From the NCBI GenBank assembly GCA_045651165.1, contig JAZRRX010000039.1, positions 124,001 to 188,000 on the forward strand: 64,000 nt of DNA. The letters run 5' to 3'. Of this stretch, positions 1 through 9,048 are shown in pieces. Below the pieces are notes generated by a model. The model made no database searches. It was not told where the DNA came from and was given only the letters and a program-made list of their open reading frames with translations. The position numbers were made by a program, and so were the translations under genes. Positions within the stretch are counted from its first letter, which is position 1. The number at the start of each line of letters is the position of its first letter. Source of the DNA: RGIG4608 sp045651165. GTDB lineage: Bacteria > Bacillota > Clostridia > Oscillospirales > CAG-272.

Positions 1-2
1 AA

Positions 3-50
3 ATTATGGGTAGTGACCATTGCCCCGTATCCATTGAAATTGATATTTAA
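3..50 (+). CDS. exodeoxyribonuclease III, C-terminal end (partial)
   Basis: The first bases read in frame as a short tail containing GSDHCPV and ending at the stop codon at 48-50. The SDHxP signature, with its catalytic histidine, is the C-terminal hallmark of the exodeoxyribonuclease III / AP endonuclease family (xth/exoA), which nicks DNA at abasic sites. Only about 15 codons lie in the window; the rest is upstream. It converges on tdk, and a bidirectional terminator lies between them. Confidence 0.7.
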   Translation: MMGSDHCPVSIEIDI

Positions 51-56
51 AAAGAT

Positions 57-80
57 AACCCGACGGAAATCCGTCGGGTT
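57..80. terminator. bidirectional intrinsic terminator
   Basis: A perfect 10-bp stem (AACCCGACGG / CCGTCGGGTT) closes a 4-nt loop. It is followed by GTTTTGTTT on the plus strand and by ATCTTTTT on the minus strand. It therefore suits both converging genes, the exonuclease tail and tdk. Confidence 0.85.
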
Positions 81-87
81 GTTTTGT

Positions 88-657
88 TTATTCTTTAGTT
101 GCCTTTTTCCAGCAAGCGTGGCACATTGCGACATAGGAGTCATTACCACCGATAAGTATTTGTCCACCTTCGGTTACAACCTTGCCATTGCCATCAATTC
201 TAGCATTAACAACTGCCTTTTTACCGCAAGTACAGATTGTTTTAATTTCAGAGATAGAATCTGCCACCTCGAAAAGACGATGGCTACCTTCGAAAGTATG
301 TGTCAAGAAGTCAGTACGAAGTCCGAAGCAAAGAACCGGAATTTCAAGCTCATCGACAATTCTTCGAAGCTGGTCAATTTGCTCTTTTGTAAAGAACTGA
401 CATTCATCAGCAATTACTGCGTGAGTGCTAACGTGACTCTTAAATTCTTCATAAATATCCATATCAGGAGTGATAATCTGAGCTCTCTGCTCAAGGCCAA
501 TTCTTGAACGAATAATATCAGCACCATCGCGGTCGTCAATAGATGGTTTAATAAGCCACACTCTCATTCCTCTTTCTTCATAATTGAATTTTGTAATGAG
601 TGCATTTGCTGTTTTAGAAGAGCCCATAGCTCCATATTTAAAATATAATTTAGCCAT
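88..657 (-). CDS. tdk: thymidine kinase (type II)
   Basis: Phosphorylates thymidine to dTMP in the cytoplasmic salvage pathway. The 189 residues match the family's usual length. The P-loop GAMGSSKT is at residues 9-16, the DECQF segment with the catalytic glutamate at 84-88, and the structural zinc cysteines are C142, C144, C179 and C182 (CTC and CHAC). The gene starts 2 nt after the pepT stop and has an AAGGA ribosome binding site, so the two are co-transcribed. The bidirectional terminator at 57-80 ends the unit. Confidence 0.95.
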   Translation of the reverse strand: MAKLYFKYGAMGSSKTANALITKFNYEERGMRVWLIKPSIDDRDGADIIRSRIGLEQRAQIITPDMDIYEEFKSHVSTHAVIADECQFFTKEQIDQLRRIVDELEIPVLCFGLRTDFLTHTFEGSHRLFEVADSISEIKTICTCGKKAVVNARIDGNGKVVTEGGQILIGGNDSYVAMCHACWKKATKE

Positions 658-659
658 TT

Positions 660-1886
660 TTAGTTCCTTTCAGCATACGTTGCATTGATTATGATTCTTT
701 CAACAATTTCGACTACTTTATGAAGTGATTGAACAGAAAGGTATTCAAATCTTGAGTGGAAGTTTTCTCCGCCTGTGCAAATGTTAGGACAAGGCAATCC
801 CATAAATGAAAGACGTGCACCATCAGTACCACCGCGAATGGGCATAATAATAGGTTTAACTCCAACCTGCTCCATAGCTTCAACCGCTCTATCAATTGTA
901 TACATATGGTTGTCGATAATTTCTTTCATGTTAAAATAGGAGTCTTTAACTGTGGCTACACAACTTTCCTCTCCATATTTAGCATTAATTTTATTTGCGC
1001 ATTCAAGAAGAAGGGCCTTTTTATCATTGAACTTATTAATATCGTGGTCGCGGATGATGTAAACAAGTGTTGCATTTTCACATTCACCATTCATTTCGAT
1101 AAGATGGAAGAAACCTTCATATCCTTCTGTCTTTGCAGGAATTTCATCTTGTGGCAAAAGCGCATTGAAATCCATAGCCATAAGAGATGCATTCTTCATT
1201 TTATCTTTAGCAGAACCTGGGTGGATTGAAACACCGTTGAATTTTACTACTGCTGAAGCAGCATTGAAGTTTTCATATTCAATTTCACCTAAAGAACCAC
1301 CATCAACTGTATATCCGTAATCTGCGCCGAATTTTTCAACATCAAAATGGTTTGCACCACGTCCAATTTCTTCATCAGGAGTGAAACAAATTCTAATCTT
1401 TCCGTGAGCTACGCCACTTGCGATAATATTCTCAACCGCAGAAACGATAGCGCAAACGCCTGCTTTATCATCTGCCCCAAGAAGTGTCGTACCATCAGTT
1501 ACGATAAGGTCATCGCCAAGGTATTTGTTAAGCGAAGGATATTCCTCTTTAGTAAGGTAAATTCCCTTTTCTTCATTAAGGCAAATATCGTTACCATCAT
1601 ATTTAACAATTTTGGTTTTGATCGGATAATCTGCGCAGGCATCACTTGTGTCAACATGCGCAACAAGACCAAGAGTAATTGTTGAATTTTCAACATTTGC
1701 AGGCAAAGTAGCATAAAGATACCCCATATCGTCAAGCTCAACATCATCAAGTCCCAAAGCAATAAGCTCCTCTGCAATCGCTCTGCTCAAAACCAACTGT
1801 TTTTTAGTGCTTGGCACAGTTTCACTTGTTTCATCACTCATTGTGGGGTATGAAACGTATTTTAAAAATCTATCAGTAATTTTCAT
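660..1886 (-). CDS. pepT: peptidase T (tripeptide aminopeptidase)
   Basis: Cytosolic M20 dizinc peptidase that removes the N-terminal residue from tripeptides. The 408 residues are full length. Metal-site motifs are visible: HVDTSD (77-82), LLGADDKAG (D139/D140), PDEEIG (E172/E173), the dimerisation-domain HPGSAKDK segment and the C-terminal H of GGENFHSRFE. The start has a GGAGG site. It is the first gene of a pepT-tdk operon with its own promoter at 1915-1943, divergent from the 2043 operon. Confidence 0.95.
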   Translation of the reverse strand: MKITDRFLKYVSYPTMSDETSETVPSTKKQLVLSRAIAEELIALGLDDVELDDMGYLYATLPANVENSTITLGLVAHVDTSDACADYPIKTKIVKYDGNDICLNEEKGIYLTKEEYPSLNKYLGDDLIVTDGTTLLGADDKAGVCAIVSAVENIIASGVAHGKIRICFTPDEEIGRGANHFDVEKFGADYGYTVDGGSLGEIEYENFNAASAVVKFNGVSIHPGSAKDKMKNASLMAMDFNALLPQDEIPAKTEGYEGFFHLIEMNGECENATLVYIIRDHDINKFNDKKALLLECANKINAKYGEESCVATVKDSYFNMKEIIDNHMYTIDRAVEAMEQVGVKPIIMPIRGGTDGARLSFMGLPCPNICTGGENFHSRFEYLSVQSLHKVVEIVERIIINATYAERN

Positions 1887-1914
1887 ATTTCCTCCATAAA
1901 GTAAACTTTAATTA

Positions 1915-1943
1915 ATTATAGCATATTTTTATTTTCTCGGCAA
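1915..1943 (-). promoter_or_regulatory. sigma-A type promoter for pepT-tdk
   Basis: Read on the minus strand: TTGCCG (1938-1943), a 17-nt spacer, then TATAAT (1915-1920), about 30 nt before the pepT start. The -10 is consensus and the spacer ideal. Confidence 0.7.
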
Positions 1944-1975
1944 TAGCAAAACTAAATAAAATAAAATTATTTTAC

Positions 1976-2004
1976 TTTACAAATTCGGATTTGTGTGTTA
2001 TAAT
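1976..2004 (+). promoter_or_regulatory. sigma-A type promoter for the 2043-8322 operon
   Basis: TTTACA (1976-1981), a 17-nt spacer, then TATAAT (1999-2004). It sits just upstream of the HD-hydrolase gene. All five genes downstream are separated by fewer than 25 nt, so this is probably the operon's only promoter. Confidence 0.7.
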
Positions 2005-2042
2005 TATTATGTATATTTATATCTAAAACAGGAGTGTAATGT

Positions 2043-2579
2043 ATGAGCTATATTTTGACTTATAAAAAGAAGGAGTTTTATCCCCTTGAACCTAAAATTG
2101 AAGATATAGACATTGAGGATATTGCCCATGCACTTTCTCTACTCTGTCGTGCTAATGGACATTTTAAACACTTTTATTCGGTTGCATTGCACTCTTTAAA
2201 CTGTGCAAATGAAGCGCAGGCACGAGGATACTCTCAAAACGTTATTCTTGGTTGCCTTTTGCATGATGGAAGCGAAGCATATCTTGCAGACATAACTCGC
2301 CCCGTTAAAAAGCATCTTCATAAGTATCTTGAAATTGAGGATGTTCTCCAAAACAACATATTTGAAAAATGGATTCCCTCTCTTACAGAGGAAGAAAGAA
2401 AGCAAATTTTTGATATTGACGATGCTATTCTCTATTATGAATTCATCACACTTTTTGGTGAAAAAATATTTAACTATGTGCCTGAATTACAATCTCAACC
2501 ACGATTTGAATATATTGAATTTTCTAAAATAGAAAATGAATTTTTAGGGCTTTTTTATAAACTCACCAATACTAAATGA
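2043..2579 (+). CDS. HD-domain phosphohydrolase (YfbR-like)
   Basis: A 178-residue protein of the HD superfamily, metal-dependent phosphohydrolases that include the YfbR-type 5'-deoxynucleotidases. The metal-binding HD doublet is in CLLHDGSEAYL (H74, D75), with further candidate ligands H43 and H50 and a conserved D in the ILYYEF helix. The substrate cannot be told from sequence. It is the first gene of the operon at 2043-8322, in which the intergenic gaps are 4 to 22 nt. Confidence 0.75.
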   Translation: MSYILTYKKKEFYPLEPKIEDIDIEDIAHALSLLCRANGHFKHFYSVALHSLNCANEAQARGYSQNVILGCLLHDGSEAYLADITRPVKKHLHKYLEIEDVLQNNIFEKWIPSLTEEERKQIFDIDDAILYYEFITLFGEKIFNYVPELQSQPRFEYIEFSKIENEFLGLFYKLTNTK

Positions 2580-2594
2580 TAAGGAAGTAATCAA

Positions 2595-3878
2595 ATGAAG
2601 GGCTATAAGGGCTTTAATTGGTTCAAGCTTGATAATGCTGCAAAGATATATCCTGCATCACACAACAGATATTGGAGCAATTTGTTCCGACTGTCTGCAA
2701 CGCTTTACGAGGATGTTGACATTAAAATTCTTGAACAAGCAATAAAAAACACTATACCTCGTTTTCCGAGTATTGCTGCACGACTTTCAGAGGGGCTTTT
2801 CTGGTATTATTTGCGCCCGATAAATACTCCGCCCGCAATTTTAGCGGAATACAGTTATCCACTTGCATATATGACAAAAAAAGAGATGAAAACTTGTGCA
2901 TTCAGAGTTATAGTTTATAGAAAACGAATAGCTGTTGAAATATTCCATGCACTTACAGATGGTACGGGCGGATTGATATTCTTAAAATCTCTTGTTGCAG
3001 AATATCTTGAACTAAAGCATCAGATTGAAATTCCTTGTGAACATGGCATTCTTTCAAGAAAGGAACGTCCCAAACATTATGAAATCGAGGATAGCTTTCT
3101 TAAAAATTCTGCTCCTATTAAAGAAACTCGCAAGGATACAAATGCATGGCGAATTGACGGTACGCCTGAGGATGACGGATATCTAAATATAACCAATTTT
3201 CAAATGTCCTGCCAGAAAATTCGTGATATGGCTCTGGAGAAAAACGTTTCAGTAAATACGTTTTTGACTGCAGTAATGATGAAGGCAATTTTGAATCTTC
3301 AATTAGATTTAATTCACAATCCCAAAAAGTACAAGCCCGTCAAGGTGCTTGTCCCAATAAATTTGCGCCGAATTTTTGATAGTAAAACCTTAAGAAATTT
3401 TGCGCTTTACACCATACCCGAAATCGATCCTCGTCTTGGTGACTACACCTTAGATGAAATTATAAACATTGTGCATCACAAGGTTGGAATGTATGCCACA
3501 AAAAAGAATATGGCAAAAATGATAGAAACCAACGTTGCAGATGAAAGAAATCCATTTTTGAGAATTGTTCCTCTATTTATTAAAAATCTTGTTATGAAAA
3601 TGGTATTCAATTCAGTTGGCGAGAAAAAATCCTGCCTTAGTTTCTCAAATCTTGGCGAAATAAAATTACCCCCAAATATGAAGGAACACATCCAAAAAAT
3701 CGATTTTATTTTAGGGCCTCAGGCGCAAGCACCCTATAATTGCAGTGCCTATTCTTACCGTGATATTCTTAACGTAACTTTTTCGCGCGATATTAAAGAA
3801 GCGCGTCTTGAAACATATTTCTTCCGCGAGATGCAAAATCTCGGTGTTGAGATAACTGTACAGACAAATCAAAGATAG
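2595..3878 (+). CDS. condensation / alcohol acetyltransferase-like protein
   Basis: A 427-residue chloramphenicol-acetyltransferase-fold acyltransferase. The HxxxD active-site motif appears as HALTDG (H118, D122) and is followed by TGG. The second-half segment VLVPINLRRIFDSKTLRNF is typical of alcohol acetyltransferase and condensation-like proteins. The family joins an acyl-CoA or carrier-bound acyl group to an alcohol or amine; the substrate here is unknown. It is followed 11 nt later by a zinc-ribbon membrane protein, a pairing common in Clostridia that suggests a membrane-associated lipid or cell-envelope acylation role (inference). Confidence 0.7.
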   Translation: MKGYKGFNWFKLDNAAKIYPASHNRYWSNLFRLSATLYEDVDIKILEQAIKNTIPRFPSIAARLSEGLFWYYLRPINTPPAILAEYSYPLAYMTKKEMKTCAFRVIVYRKRIAVEIFHALTDGTGGLIFLKSLVAEYLELKHQIEIPCEHGILSRKERPKHYEIEDSFLKNSAPIKETRKDTNAWRIDGTPEDDGYLNITNFQMSCQKIRDMALEKNVSVNTFLTAVMMKAILNLQLDLIHNPKKYKPVKVLVPINLRRIFDSKTLRNFALYTIPEIDPRLGDYTLDEIINIVHHKVGMYATKKNMAKMIETNVADERNPFLRIVPLFIKNLVMKMVFNSVGEKKSCLSFSNLGEIKLPPNMKEHIQKIDFILGPQAQAPYNCSAYSYRDILNVTFSRDIKEARLETYFFREMQNLGVEITVQTNQR

Positions 3879-3889
3879 GAGGATTCAAT

Positions 3890-4582
3890 ATGTATTGTGC
3901 TAATTGTGGCGTAAAGCTTGCAGATACAGAAAAAAGATGTCCACTATGTGGAACTGAGGCATATCATCCTGATATCGAACGACCCGAAATTGCTCCGCTA
4001 TTCCCCCAGGACTTTGTTCCCAAGCGAGAATTGAGCAAAACGACTATTCACATAATTATTTTGACTTTGTTTTTAATACCGATTTTTCTAACTTTCTATT
4101 CGGATTATTACATAAATCAGAAAATGACTTGGTCAGCGTATGCTATCTTTGCAATATCGTTGGTATATATAATATCAATTATGCCTTTTTGGTTCAAAAA
4201 ACCAACTCCAGCCGTATTTGTTCCTATTGATTTTCTCTTGCTTATCCTTTTCTTACATTACATCAATTTTTCAACTAATGGAGATTGGTTTTTAACCCTT
4301 GCGTTTCCCCTTGTAACTTATCTCGGGCTCATAGTAACAGCCACATCAATTTTACTATATTATCTAAAAAAAGGACATCTCTATGTTATCGGTGCTTTCT
4401 TTATAGCACTTGGATTATATATGGATATTATAGAGCTTTTCCTTGTAATAACATTTAAAGTGAATTTTGATGGTTGGTCGCTTTATCCTATGATTCCCCT
4501 TGTTATTATCGGTCTTGGAATGATAGGAATTTCAATTAGTAGAAATGCTAGAGCAGCTTTGGCAAGAAAGCTTCATATTTAA
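3890..4582 (+). CDS. zinc-ribbon membrane protein (DUF6320-like)
   Basis: A 230-residue protein. It begins with a C2-C2 zinc ribbon (YCANCG and RCPLCG, residues 2-21), then a proline-rich linker, then about six hydrophobic segments from residue 55 to near the end. This order, a cytoplasmic zinc ribbon ahead of a multi-pass membrane domain, matches the DUF6320 type found next to alcohol-acetyltransferase-like genes. The family name is given from memory. Function is unknown; it may anchor or assist the acyltransferase encoded just upstream. Confidence 0.6.
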   Translation: MYCANCGVKLADTEKRCPLCGTEAYHPDIERPEIAPLFPQDFVPKRELSKTTIHIIILTLFLIPIFLTFYSDYYINQKMTWSAYAIFAISLVYIISIMPFWFKKPTPAVFVPIDFLLLILFLHYINFSTNGDWFLTLAFPLVTYLGLIVTATSILLYYLKKGHLYVIGAFFIALGLYMDIIELFLVITFKVNFDGWSLYPMIPLVIIGLGMIGISISRNARAALARKLHI

Positions 4583-4604
4583 TAAAAGTTAAGGTGAAAT
4601 ATTT

Positions 4605-6923
4605 ATGATTAGTTTTGAAAATAGGACTTTTAAGCTTGATACATTATCAACAAGCTACATTTTTAAAATAGCAGATAATGGCAAGCTCGAAAATCTGCAT
4701 TATGGACCTTTGCTTCGTACACAGTCATATGATGCATTAGCTCTTAAAAACACTATAATGCTTGGTAGTTGCGTTGATTATAACACCAAATCAACTATCT
4801 CGCTTGATAACGTGCTTCTTGAATACAGTGAGAATGGCAAAGGTGACTTTAGACATTCTCCCATAGAAATTATAATGCCCGATGGAACTTATGTAAGTGA
4901 TTTTGTTTATCTTTCACACGAAATTAACAACTCTGCTTACTCTTCAAAAGACCTACCAACCGCTTATGGTAAGGCACAAACTCTTACAATCACTTTAAGA
5001 GATAAGAAGTTTGCAAGTATTTTCTTAAAACTTTCTTATACTGTTTTTGAAGAATCCAATGTAATCGTTAGAAATACTGTTATTGTCAACAACAGTTCGT
5101 CTGCTATAACTATTAACAAGTTAATGAGCTTCTCACTTGATTTGCCATCAACCTATTACAACATTGTAACCTTGAATGGCTCATGGATTAAAGAAGCGCA
5201 TTTGAATTCCACACCCGTTAGCGAAGGCATTTATGTTAATTCTTCAACTGTAGGTGCATCGTCCAACAGACACAACCCTGCATTTATGCTTGTTGGCAAA
5301 GGTGCAGATTATTCTCACGGAAATGTATATGGATTTAATCTTATTTATTCGGGCAATCATTACTCGGCTATTGAAGGTTCTCCTACAGGAACAACAAGAG
5401 TAATGAGTGGTATCAATCCTCATTGCTTTAAATGGGTAATAAATCCTCGTGAATCCTTTGAAACTCCACAAGCGGTAATGACATACTCTTCAAAGGGCAT
5501 CAACAAAATGGCACAAAATATGCACGCCTTTGTTAATGAAAATATTGTTCGCGGAGTTCACAAAGGTAAAGAGCGTCCCATTGTTATAAACAACTGGGAA
5601 GCTATGATGTTTAATTTTAACAAACAAAAAATAATTGCCCTTGCTGATAAAGCAAAAAAACTTGGCGTTGAGATGTTAGTTCTTGACGATGGTTGGTTTG
5701 GTGCAAGAAATAGTGATAAAGCAGGACTTGGAGACTGGATTGTAAACACTAAAAAGCTCCCTGGTGGCTTAAAATCACTTGCAAAAGCTATTAATCATCG
5801 TGGAATGAAATTCGGACTTTGGTTTGAACCTGAATGTGTAAACCCAGATTCTGACTTGTACAGAGCACATCCTGATTGGGCAATTGCTGTTCCCTCTCGC
5901 ATACCATCTTTGGGTAGAAACCAAATGGTACTTGACTTAACTCGCAAGGAAGTTAGAGATTATATTGTTAAATCTGTTGATGATATTCTTTCAAGCGCTA
6001 ATATAGAATACGTAAAATGGGACTACAATCGTCACATCAGTGATATGTACTCTGCAACGCTTTCCAATCAAGGTGAATTTTATCACAAATATATTCTTGG
6101 TCTTTATGAGGTGCTTGATAGAATTTTCTATCAAAAGCATCCTAATATACTCTTTGAAAGCTGTTCATCTGGTGGTAATCGCTTTGACCTTGGTATGCTC
6201 TGCTATTCACCTCAAGTATGGACAAGTGATGACACAGACCCTATTGAGAGACTTGATATTCAAGGTGGTATGTATAATTTTTATCCACCATCAACAATTT
6301 CTGCTCATGTTTCGATGTCACCTCACGCACAAACACTTCGTGCAACACCTCTATCAACAAGATTCAATGTCGCTTCCTTTGGAGTGCTTGGATATGAGCT
6401 TGATTTTGCAGAATTGACACCGGACGAGTTAAAGCAGGTTAAACGACAAATAGCTTTTTATAAGGCGCATAGAAAAACGTTCCAATATGGAAAATTTGAA
6501 TTTGTAAATGTGGATAATCCCAGTCAACTCTCTTGGCAAATATCTAGCAAAAACGAAATAATTGCTGGCCTTTTCCAGAAAAAAACATGCGCCGCTCCCT
6601 ATCGCGACCGTTTGACAATTCCCTCTGCTAATCCCGATAAAAAATATAGCGTTGAATGTGTTAAGCAAAATCTTCGCATAAAAACTTTTGGTCCTCTTAT
6701 CAATCACATCACCCCAGTAAAACTAAAGGCAGATGGATTTATTTTAAGAACCATAGACAAACACTTTTCACTCACTGACGGTCACGAATCATATGAATGC
6801 TATGGTGATATTCTTAATTTCGGAATTAATCTTGAGATGCAATATGAGGGTACTGGCTATAACGAAAACATCAGATTGCTTGGCGACTTTGGAAGCAACC
6901 TGTATTTAATAAAGGAGAAATAA
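4605..6923 (+). CDS. alpha-galactosidase (GH36)
   Basis: A 772-residue GH36 enzyme that releases terminal alpha-1,6-galactose from raffinose-family sugars or galactomannan. An N-terminal beta-sandwich is followed by a TIM barrel with LVLDDGWFG, a KWDYNRH motif carrying nucleophile D473, ESCSSGG, and the acid/base D542 in WTSDDTD. There is no signal peptide, so it acts in the cytoplasm. The sugar symporter starts 4 nt downstream, which fits import of an alpha-galactoside followed by hydrolysis. Confidence 0.92.
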   Translation: MISFENRTFKLDTLSTSYIFKIADNGKLENLHYGPLLRTQSYDALALKNTIMLGSCVDYNTKSTISLDNVLLEYSENGKGDFRHSPIEIIMPDGTYVSDFVYLSHEINNSAYSSKDLPTAYGKAQTLTITLRDKKFASIFLKLSYTVFEESNVIVRNTVIVNNSSSAITINKLMSFSLDLPSTYYNIVTLNGSWIKEAHLNSTPVSEGIYVNSSTVGASSNRHNPAFMLVGKGADYSHGNVYGFNLIYSGNHYSAIEGSPTGTTRVMSGINPHCFKWVINPRESFETPQAVMTYSSKGINKMAQNMHAFVNENIVRGVHKGKERPIVINNWEAMMFNFNKQKIIALADKAKKLGVEMLVLDDGWFGARNSDKAGLGDWIVNTKKLPGGLKSLAKAINHRGMKFGLWFEPECVNPDSDLYRAHPDWAIAVPSRIPSLGRNQMVLDLTRKEVRDYIVKSVDDILSSANIEYVKWDYNRHISDMYSATLSNQGEFYHKYILGLYEVLDRIFYQKHPNILFESCSSGGNRFDLGMLCYSPQVWTSDDTDPIERLDIQGGMYNFYPPSTISAHVSMSPHAQTLRATPLSTRFNVASFGVLGYELDFAELTPDELKQVKRQIAFYKAHRKTFQYGKFEFVNVDNPSQLSWQISSKNEIIAGLFQKKTCAAPYRDRLTIPSANPDKKYSVECVKQNLRIKTFGPLINHITPVKLKADGFILRTIDKHFSLTDGHESYECYGDILNFGINLEMQYEGTGYNENIRLLGDFGSNLYLIKEK

Positions 6924-6927
6924 TTTT

Positions 6928-8322
6928 ATGAAACTGACCACAAGAAACAAAATCTGCTTCGGTCTTGGAACTGTCGGCAGAGATGCATTGTATTCACTTG
7001 TTAGTATGTACCTCTTGGTGCATTTGACTGACGTTGTAAAATTTTCTGATAAGGGTCTTGGCGTAATTGGTATTATGCTCACTCTTTTTGGAACATTCGA
7101 TGCAATTATCGACCCCTTTGTAGGTGCGATAGTTGACAACACCAAAACAAAATGGGGTAAATTTAAACCTTGGATATTGATTGGTATGATTGGCACAGCT
7201 ATTCTCACTGTTTTAATGTTCCATAACTTTAAGATGGACGAAACATCTCATATCGTTCTTCTTGCAGTAACTTACCTTCTTTTTAGCATATTCTTCTCAC
7301 TTAACGACATCTCTTATTGGTCACTTATGCCTGCGATTTCTAAGGATCAAGGTGTTCGTGAAAGCGTAGGTGCGTTTGCAAGAATTTGTGCAAACGTAGG
7401 TATGTTCTCAATGGTTCTTATATACCTCAATGTTCCCGGATTCTTCCCCAACCTTAATAATCGTGATGCATACTTTATTTTTGCAATTATAGTTGCTATT
7501 ATTATGATGGTTTTCCAAAGCATTACTATCTTTGGTGTAAAAGAAGACCGCTCACAACTTGAAAAAACCGAAAGAACTACTATAAAAGATCTTTTCCGTG
7601 CACTTTTCAAAAATGATCAACTTATGATAACTGCAGTTTCAATGGCACTCTTTATGATTGGATATTGCACAACTACAGGATTTGGTACATACTACTTTAA
7701 GTATGCCGTTAAGAACGAAGATTTGTATATGATCTTTGCTGCAGTTCTTGCGGTAGCACAACTCACAGCTCTCTCTGTATTCCCTCTTTTTAGAAAGAAA
7801 TTCACAAGAAAACAGCTCTACACTGGTTCAATGATAGCAGTGACTATTTCTTATGTAATATTCTTCCTCTCCTTCGAGTGGTTGCCCCTTATCATTATTG
7901 CTGGTCTTGGTCTTTTCTTTGCTCAGGCGTTTATTCAACTTCTTATGCTCCTCTTCCTTGCGGATGCTGTTGAATACGGTGAATGGAAGCTCGGCAAGAG
8001 AAATGAAGCTGCAAGCTTTGCTGTTCAGCCTTTCATCAATCAGTTCGGCGGTGCAGTAAGTAAGGGTATTGTATCATTTACACTTATTATTTCCGGAATT
8101 AATATGATTGCACAATCCCTCACAGGAGATAAGATTATTGACGCAGAATACATCATGAATAACACTTCTGATACTTCTGTATGGATAATGAAACTTTCTA
8201 TGATGATTCTTCCTCTTATTTGTATTTTGATAGGCTTCTGGCTCTACCACAAGAAATTCAAAATTGATGAAAAGATGTATGCGCAAATCTGCAAGGATCT
8301 TGAAGAAAGAAATAAACAATAA
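6928..8322 (+). CDS. GPH-family sugar:cation symporter
   Basis: A 464-residue glycoside-pentoside-hexuronide family transporter (MelB/LacS-like major facilitator) with 12 predicted membrane segments. Landmarks are the N-terminal KICFGLGTVGRD, the loop segment DNTKTKWGKFKPW between helices 2 and 3, and YGEWKLGKRNEAASF near helix 10. The AAAGGAG site overlaps the end of the alpha-galactosidase gene. It most likely imports the alpha-galactoside cleaved by its neighbour. A strong terminator follows at 8330-8354. Confidence 0.88.
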   Translation: MKLTTRNKICFGLGTVGRDALYSLVSMYLLVHLTDVVKFSDKGLGVIGIMLTLFGTFDAIIDPFVGAIVDNTKTKWGKFKPWILIGMIGTAILTVLMFHNFKMDETSHIVLLAVTYLLFSIFFSLNDISYWSLMPAISKDQGVRESVGAFARICANVGMFSMVLIYLNVPGFFPNLNNRDAYFIFAIIVAIIMMVFQSITIFGVKEDRSQLEKTERTTIKDLFRALFKNDQLMITAVSMALFMIGYCTTTGFGTYYFKYAVKNEDLYMIFAAVLAVAQLTALSVFPLFRKKFTRKQLYTGSMIAVTISYVIFFLSFEWLPLIIIAGLGLFFAQAFIQLLMLLFLADAVEYGEWKLGKRNEAASFAVQPFINQFGGAVSKGIVSFTLIISGINMIAQSLTGDKIIDAEYIMNNTSDTSVWIMKLSMMILPLICILIGFWLYHKKFKIDEKMYAQICKDLEERNKQ

Positions 8323-8329
8323 AAACCAA

Positions 8330-8363
8330 AAGCCCTCGGCAACACCGAGGGCTTAATTTTTTT
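8330..8363 (+). terminator. intrinsic terminator of the alpha-galactosidase operon
   Basis: A 10-bp stem AAGCCCTCGG / CCGAGGGCTT (8330-8339 and 8345-8354) closes a 5-nt loop and is followed by AATTTTTTT. Confidence 0.9.
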
Positions 8364-8378
8364 AAAAATTTAATTCAA

Positions 8379-8507
8379 AAATAAAAAAGCATAACATGAA
8401 ATTGATTGTGCGTGATTGATACCATAAGCTTGATATTTCGCTGCAAACAAATGACTGTTATGCTTCTTTTATTTTGTGGAAAACGCGTATTGGCCCATGC
8501 GTTCCAC
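8379..8507. ncRNA. possible structured RNA in a gene-free stretch
   Basis: The 570 nt between the operon terminator and the tRNA promoter hold no credible ORF. Within them a long-range stem pairs 8379-8396 with 8456-8473 (around AAGCATAACA / TGTTATGCTT, extended by A/T pairs). A second hairpin pairs GTGGAAAACGC (8476-8486) with GCGTTCCAC (8499-8507), leaving an AA bulge and a 12-nt loop. Stacked long-range and local stems suggest a small RNA, but I recognise no family and no promoter is evident. The rest, 8508-8880, is very AT-rich with nothing I can name. Confidence 0.3.
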
Positions 8508-8882
8508 TACGAGGGTTATTATACCACAAAAAAATAGATTTGTAAATTATTAAAATTGCCAAATATTTGGCTAAAATTTCGTGGAAATTCATAGCAAGTA
8601 GAAAATTTGACACATTTCGACCTGATTTTTTGTGTATTTCGACAATACTTTTTCTTGTTTTTCATTATTCGATATGTAACAAAAAATATGTTGTGTGAAA
8701 ATACAATTGAATTCCTGTAAATAAACTAGTTTATAAGTTTATCACGAGTTAGAAAATGACGAAATTTCCGAGCTTATGCCTTATAAGAAATGGCAAAATA
8801 GAACATACAAAAAATTTGTTAACGCTTGATGACTAATAAATTAAATAAATATATATTTTTTAAATTTTTTTTACAAAATCTC

Positions 8883-8911
8883 TTGACTTTTGTCTAAATA
8901 TATGGTAATAT
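8883..8911 (+). promoter_or_regulatory. tRNA-Pro promoter
   Basis: TTGACT (8883-8888), a 17-nt spacer, then TAATAT (8906-8911). It ends 15 nt before the tRNA 5' end. The second 5'-half copy at 34477 lacks it. Confidence 0.7.
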
Positions 8912-8926
8912 ATACAAGTCGAAAAT

Positions 8927-9002
8927 CTAGGTGTAGCTCAGCTGGGAGAGCGCTACCTTGGGGTGGTAGAGGCCGCAGGTTCAAGTCCTGTCACTTAGAC
9001 CA
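8927..9002 (+). tRNA. tRNA-Pro (anticodon GGG)
   Basis: A complete cloverleaf. The acceptor stem is CTAGGTG / CACTTAG, the D arm GCTC / GAGC, and the anticodon stem CTACC / GGTAG with loop TTGGGGT (anticodon GGG). The T arm is GCAGG-TTCAAGT-CCTGT, followed by discriminator A and an encoded CCA. It is the attachment site of the island. The 3' part from the anticodon loop onward is duplicated further right, so the 3' half present here was probably supplied by an incoming element that restored the gene. Confidence 0.93.
8956..9001 (+). repeat. attachment-site repeat A (in tRNA-Pro)
   Basis: The 46 nt from CCTTGGGG in the anticodon arm to the end of the acceptor stem recur identically at 39697-39742. 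From 8958 the copy at 46402-46446 differs at two positions. The stretch shared by 5'-half and 3'-half copies is only CCTTGGGGT, which is the likely crossover core. Tyrosine integrases commonly cross over at the anticodon loop and carry a copy of the tRNA 3' half. Confidence 0.85.
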
Positions 9003-9003
9003 G

Positions 9004-9040
9004 AAAAAACCTTGAAAACATTGAGTTTTCAAGGTTTTTT
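9004..9040 (+). terminator. terminator after tRNA-Pro
   Basis: A perfect 16-bp stem (9004-9019 with 9025-9040) around loop ATTGA ends in six T residues. The two other 3'-half copies are also followed directly by hairpin terminators, but of unrelated sequence. Confidence 0.9.
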
Positions 9041-9048
9041 CTTTTGCC

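Noticed and set aside
13..507. Plus-strand ORF of 164 codons over tdk
   Set aside because: It is the antisense reading of a clear thymidine kinase gene, and begins inside the exonuclease tail and terminator.
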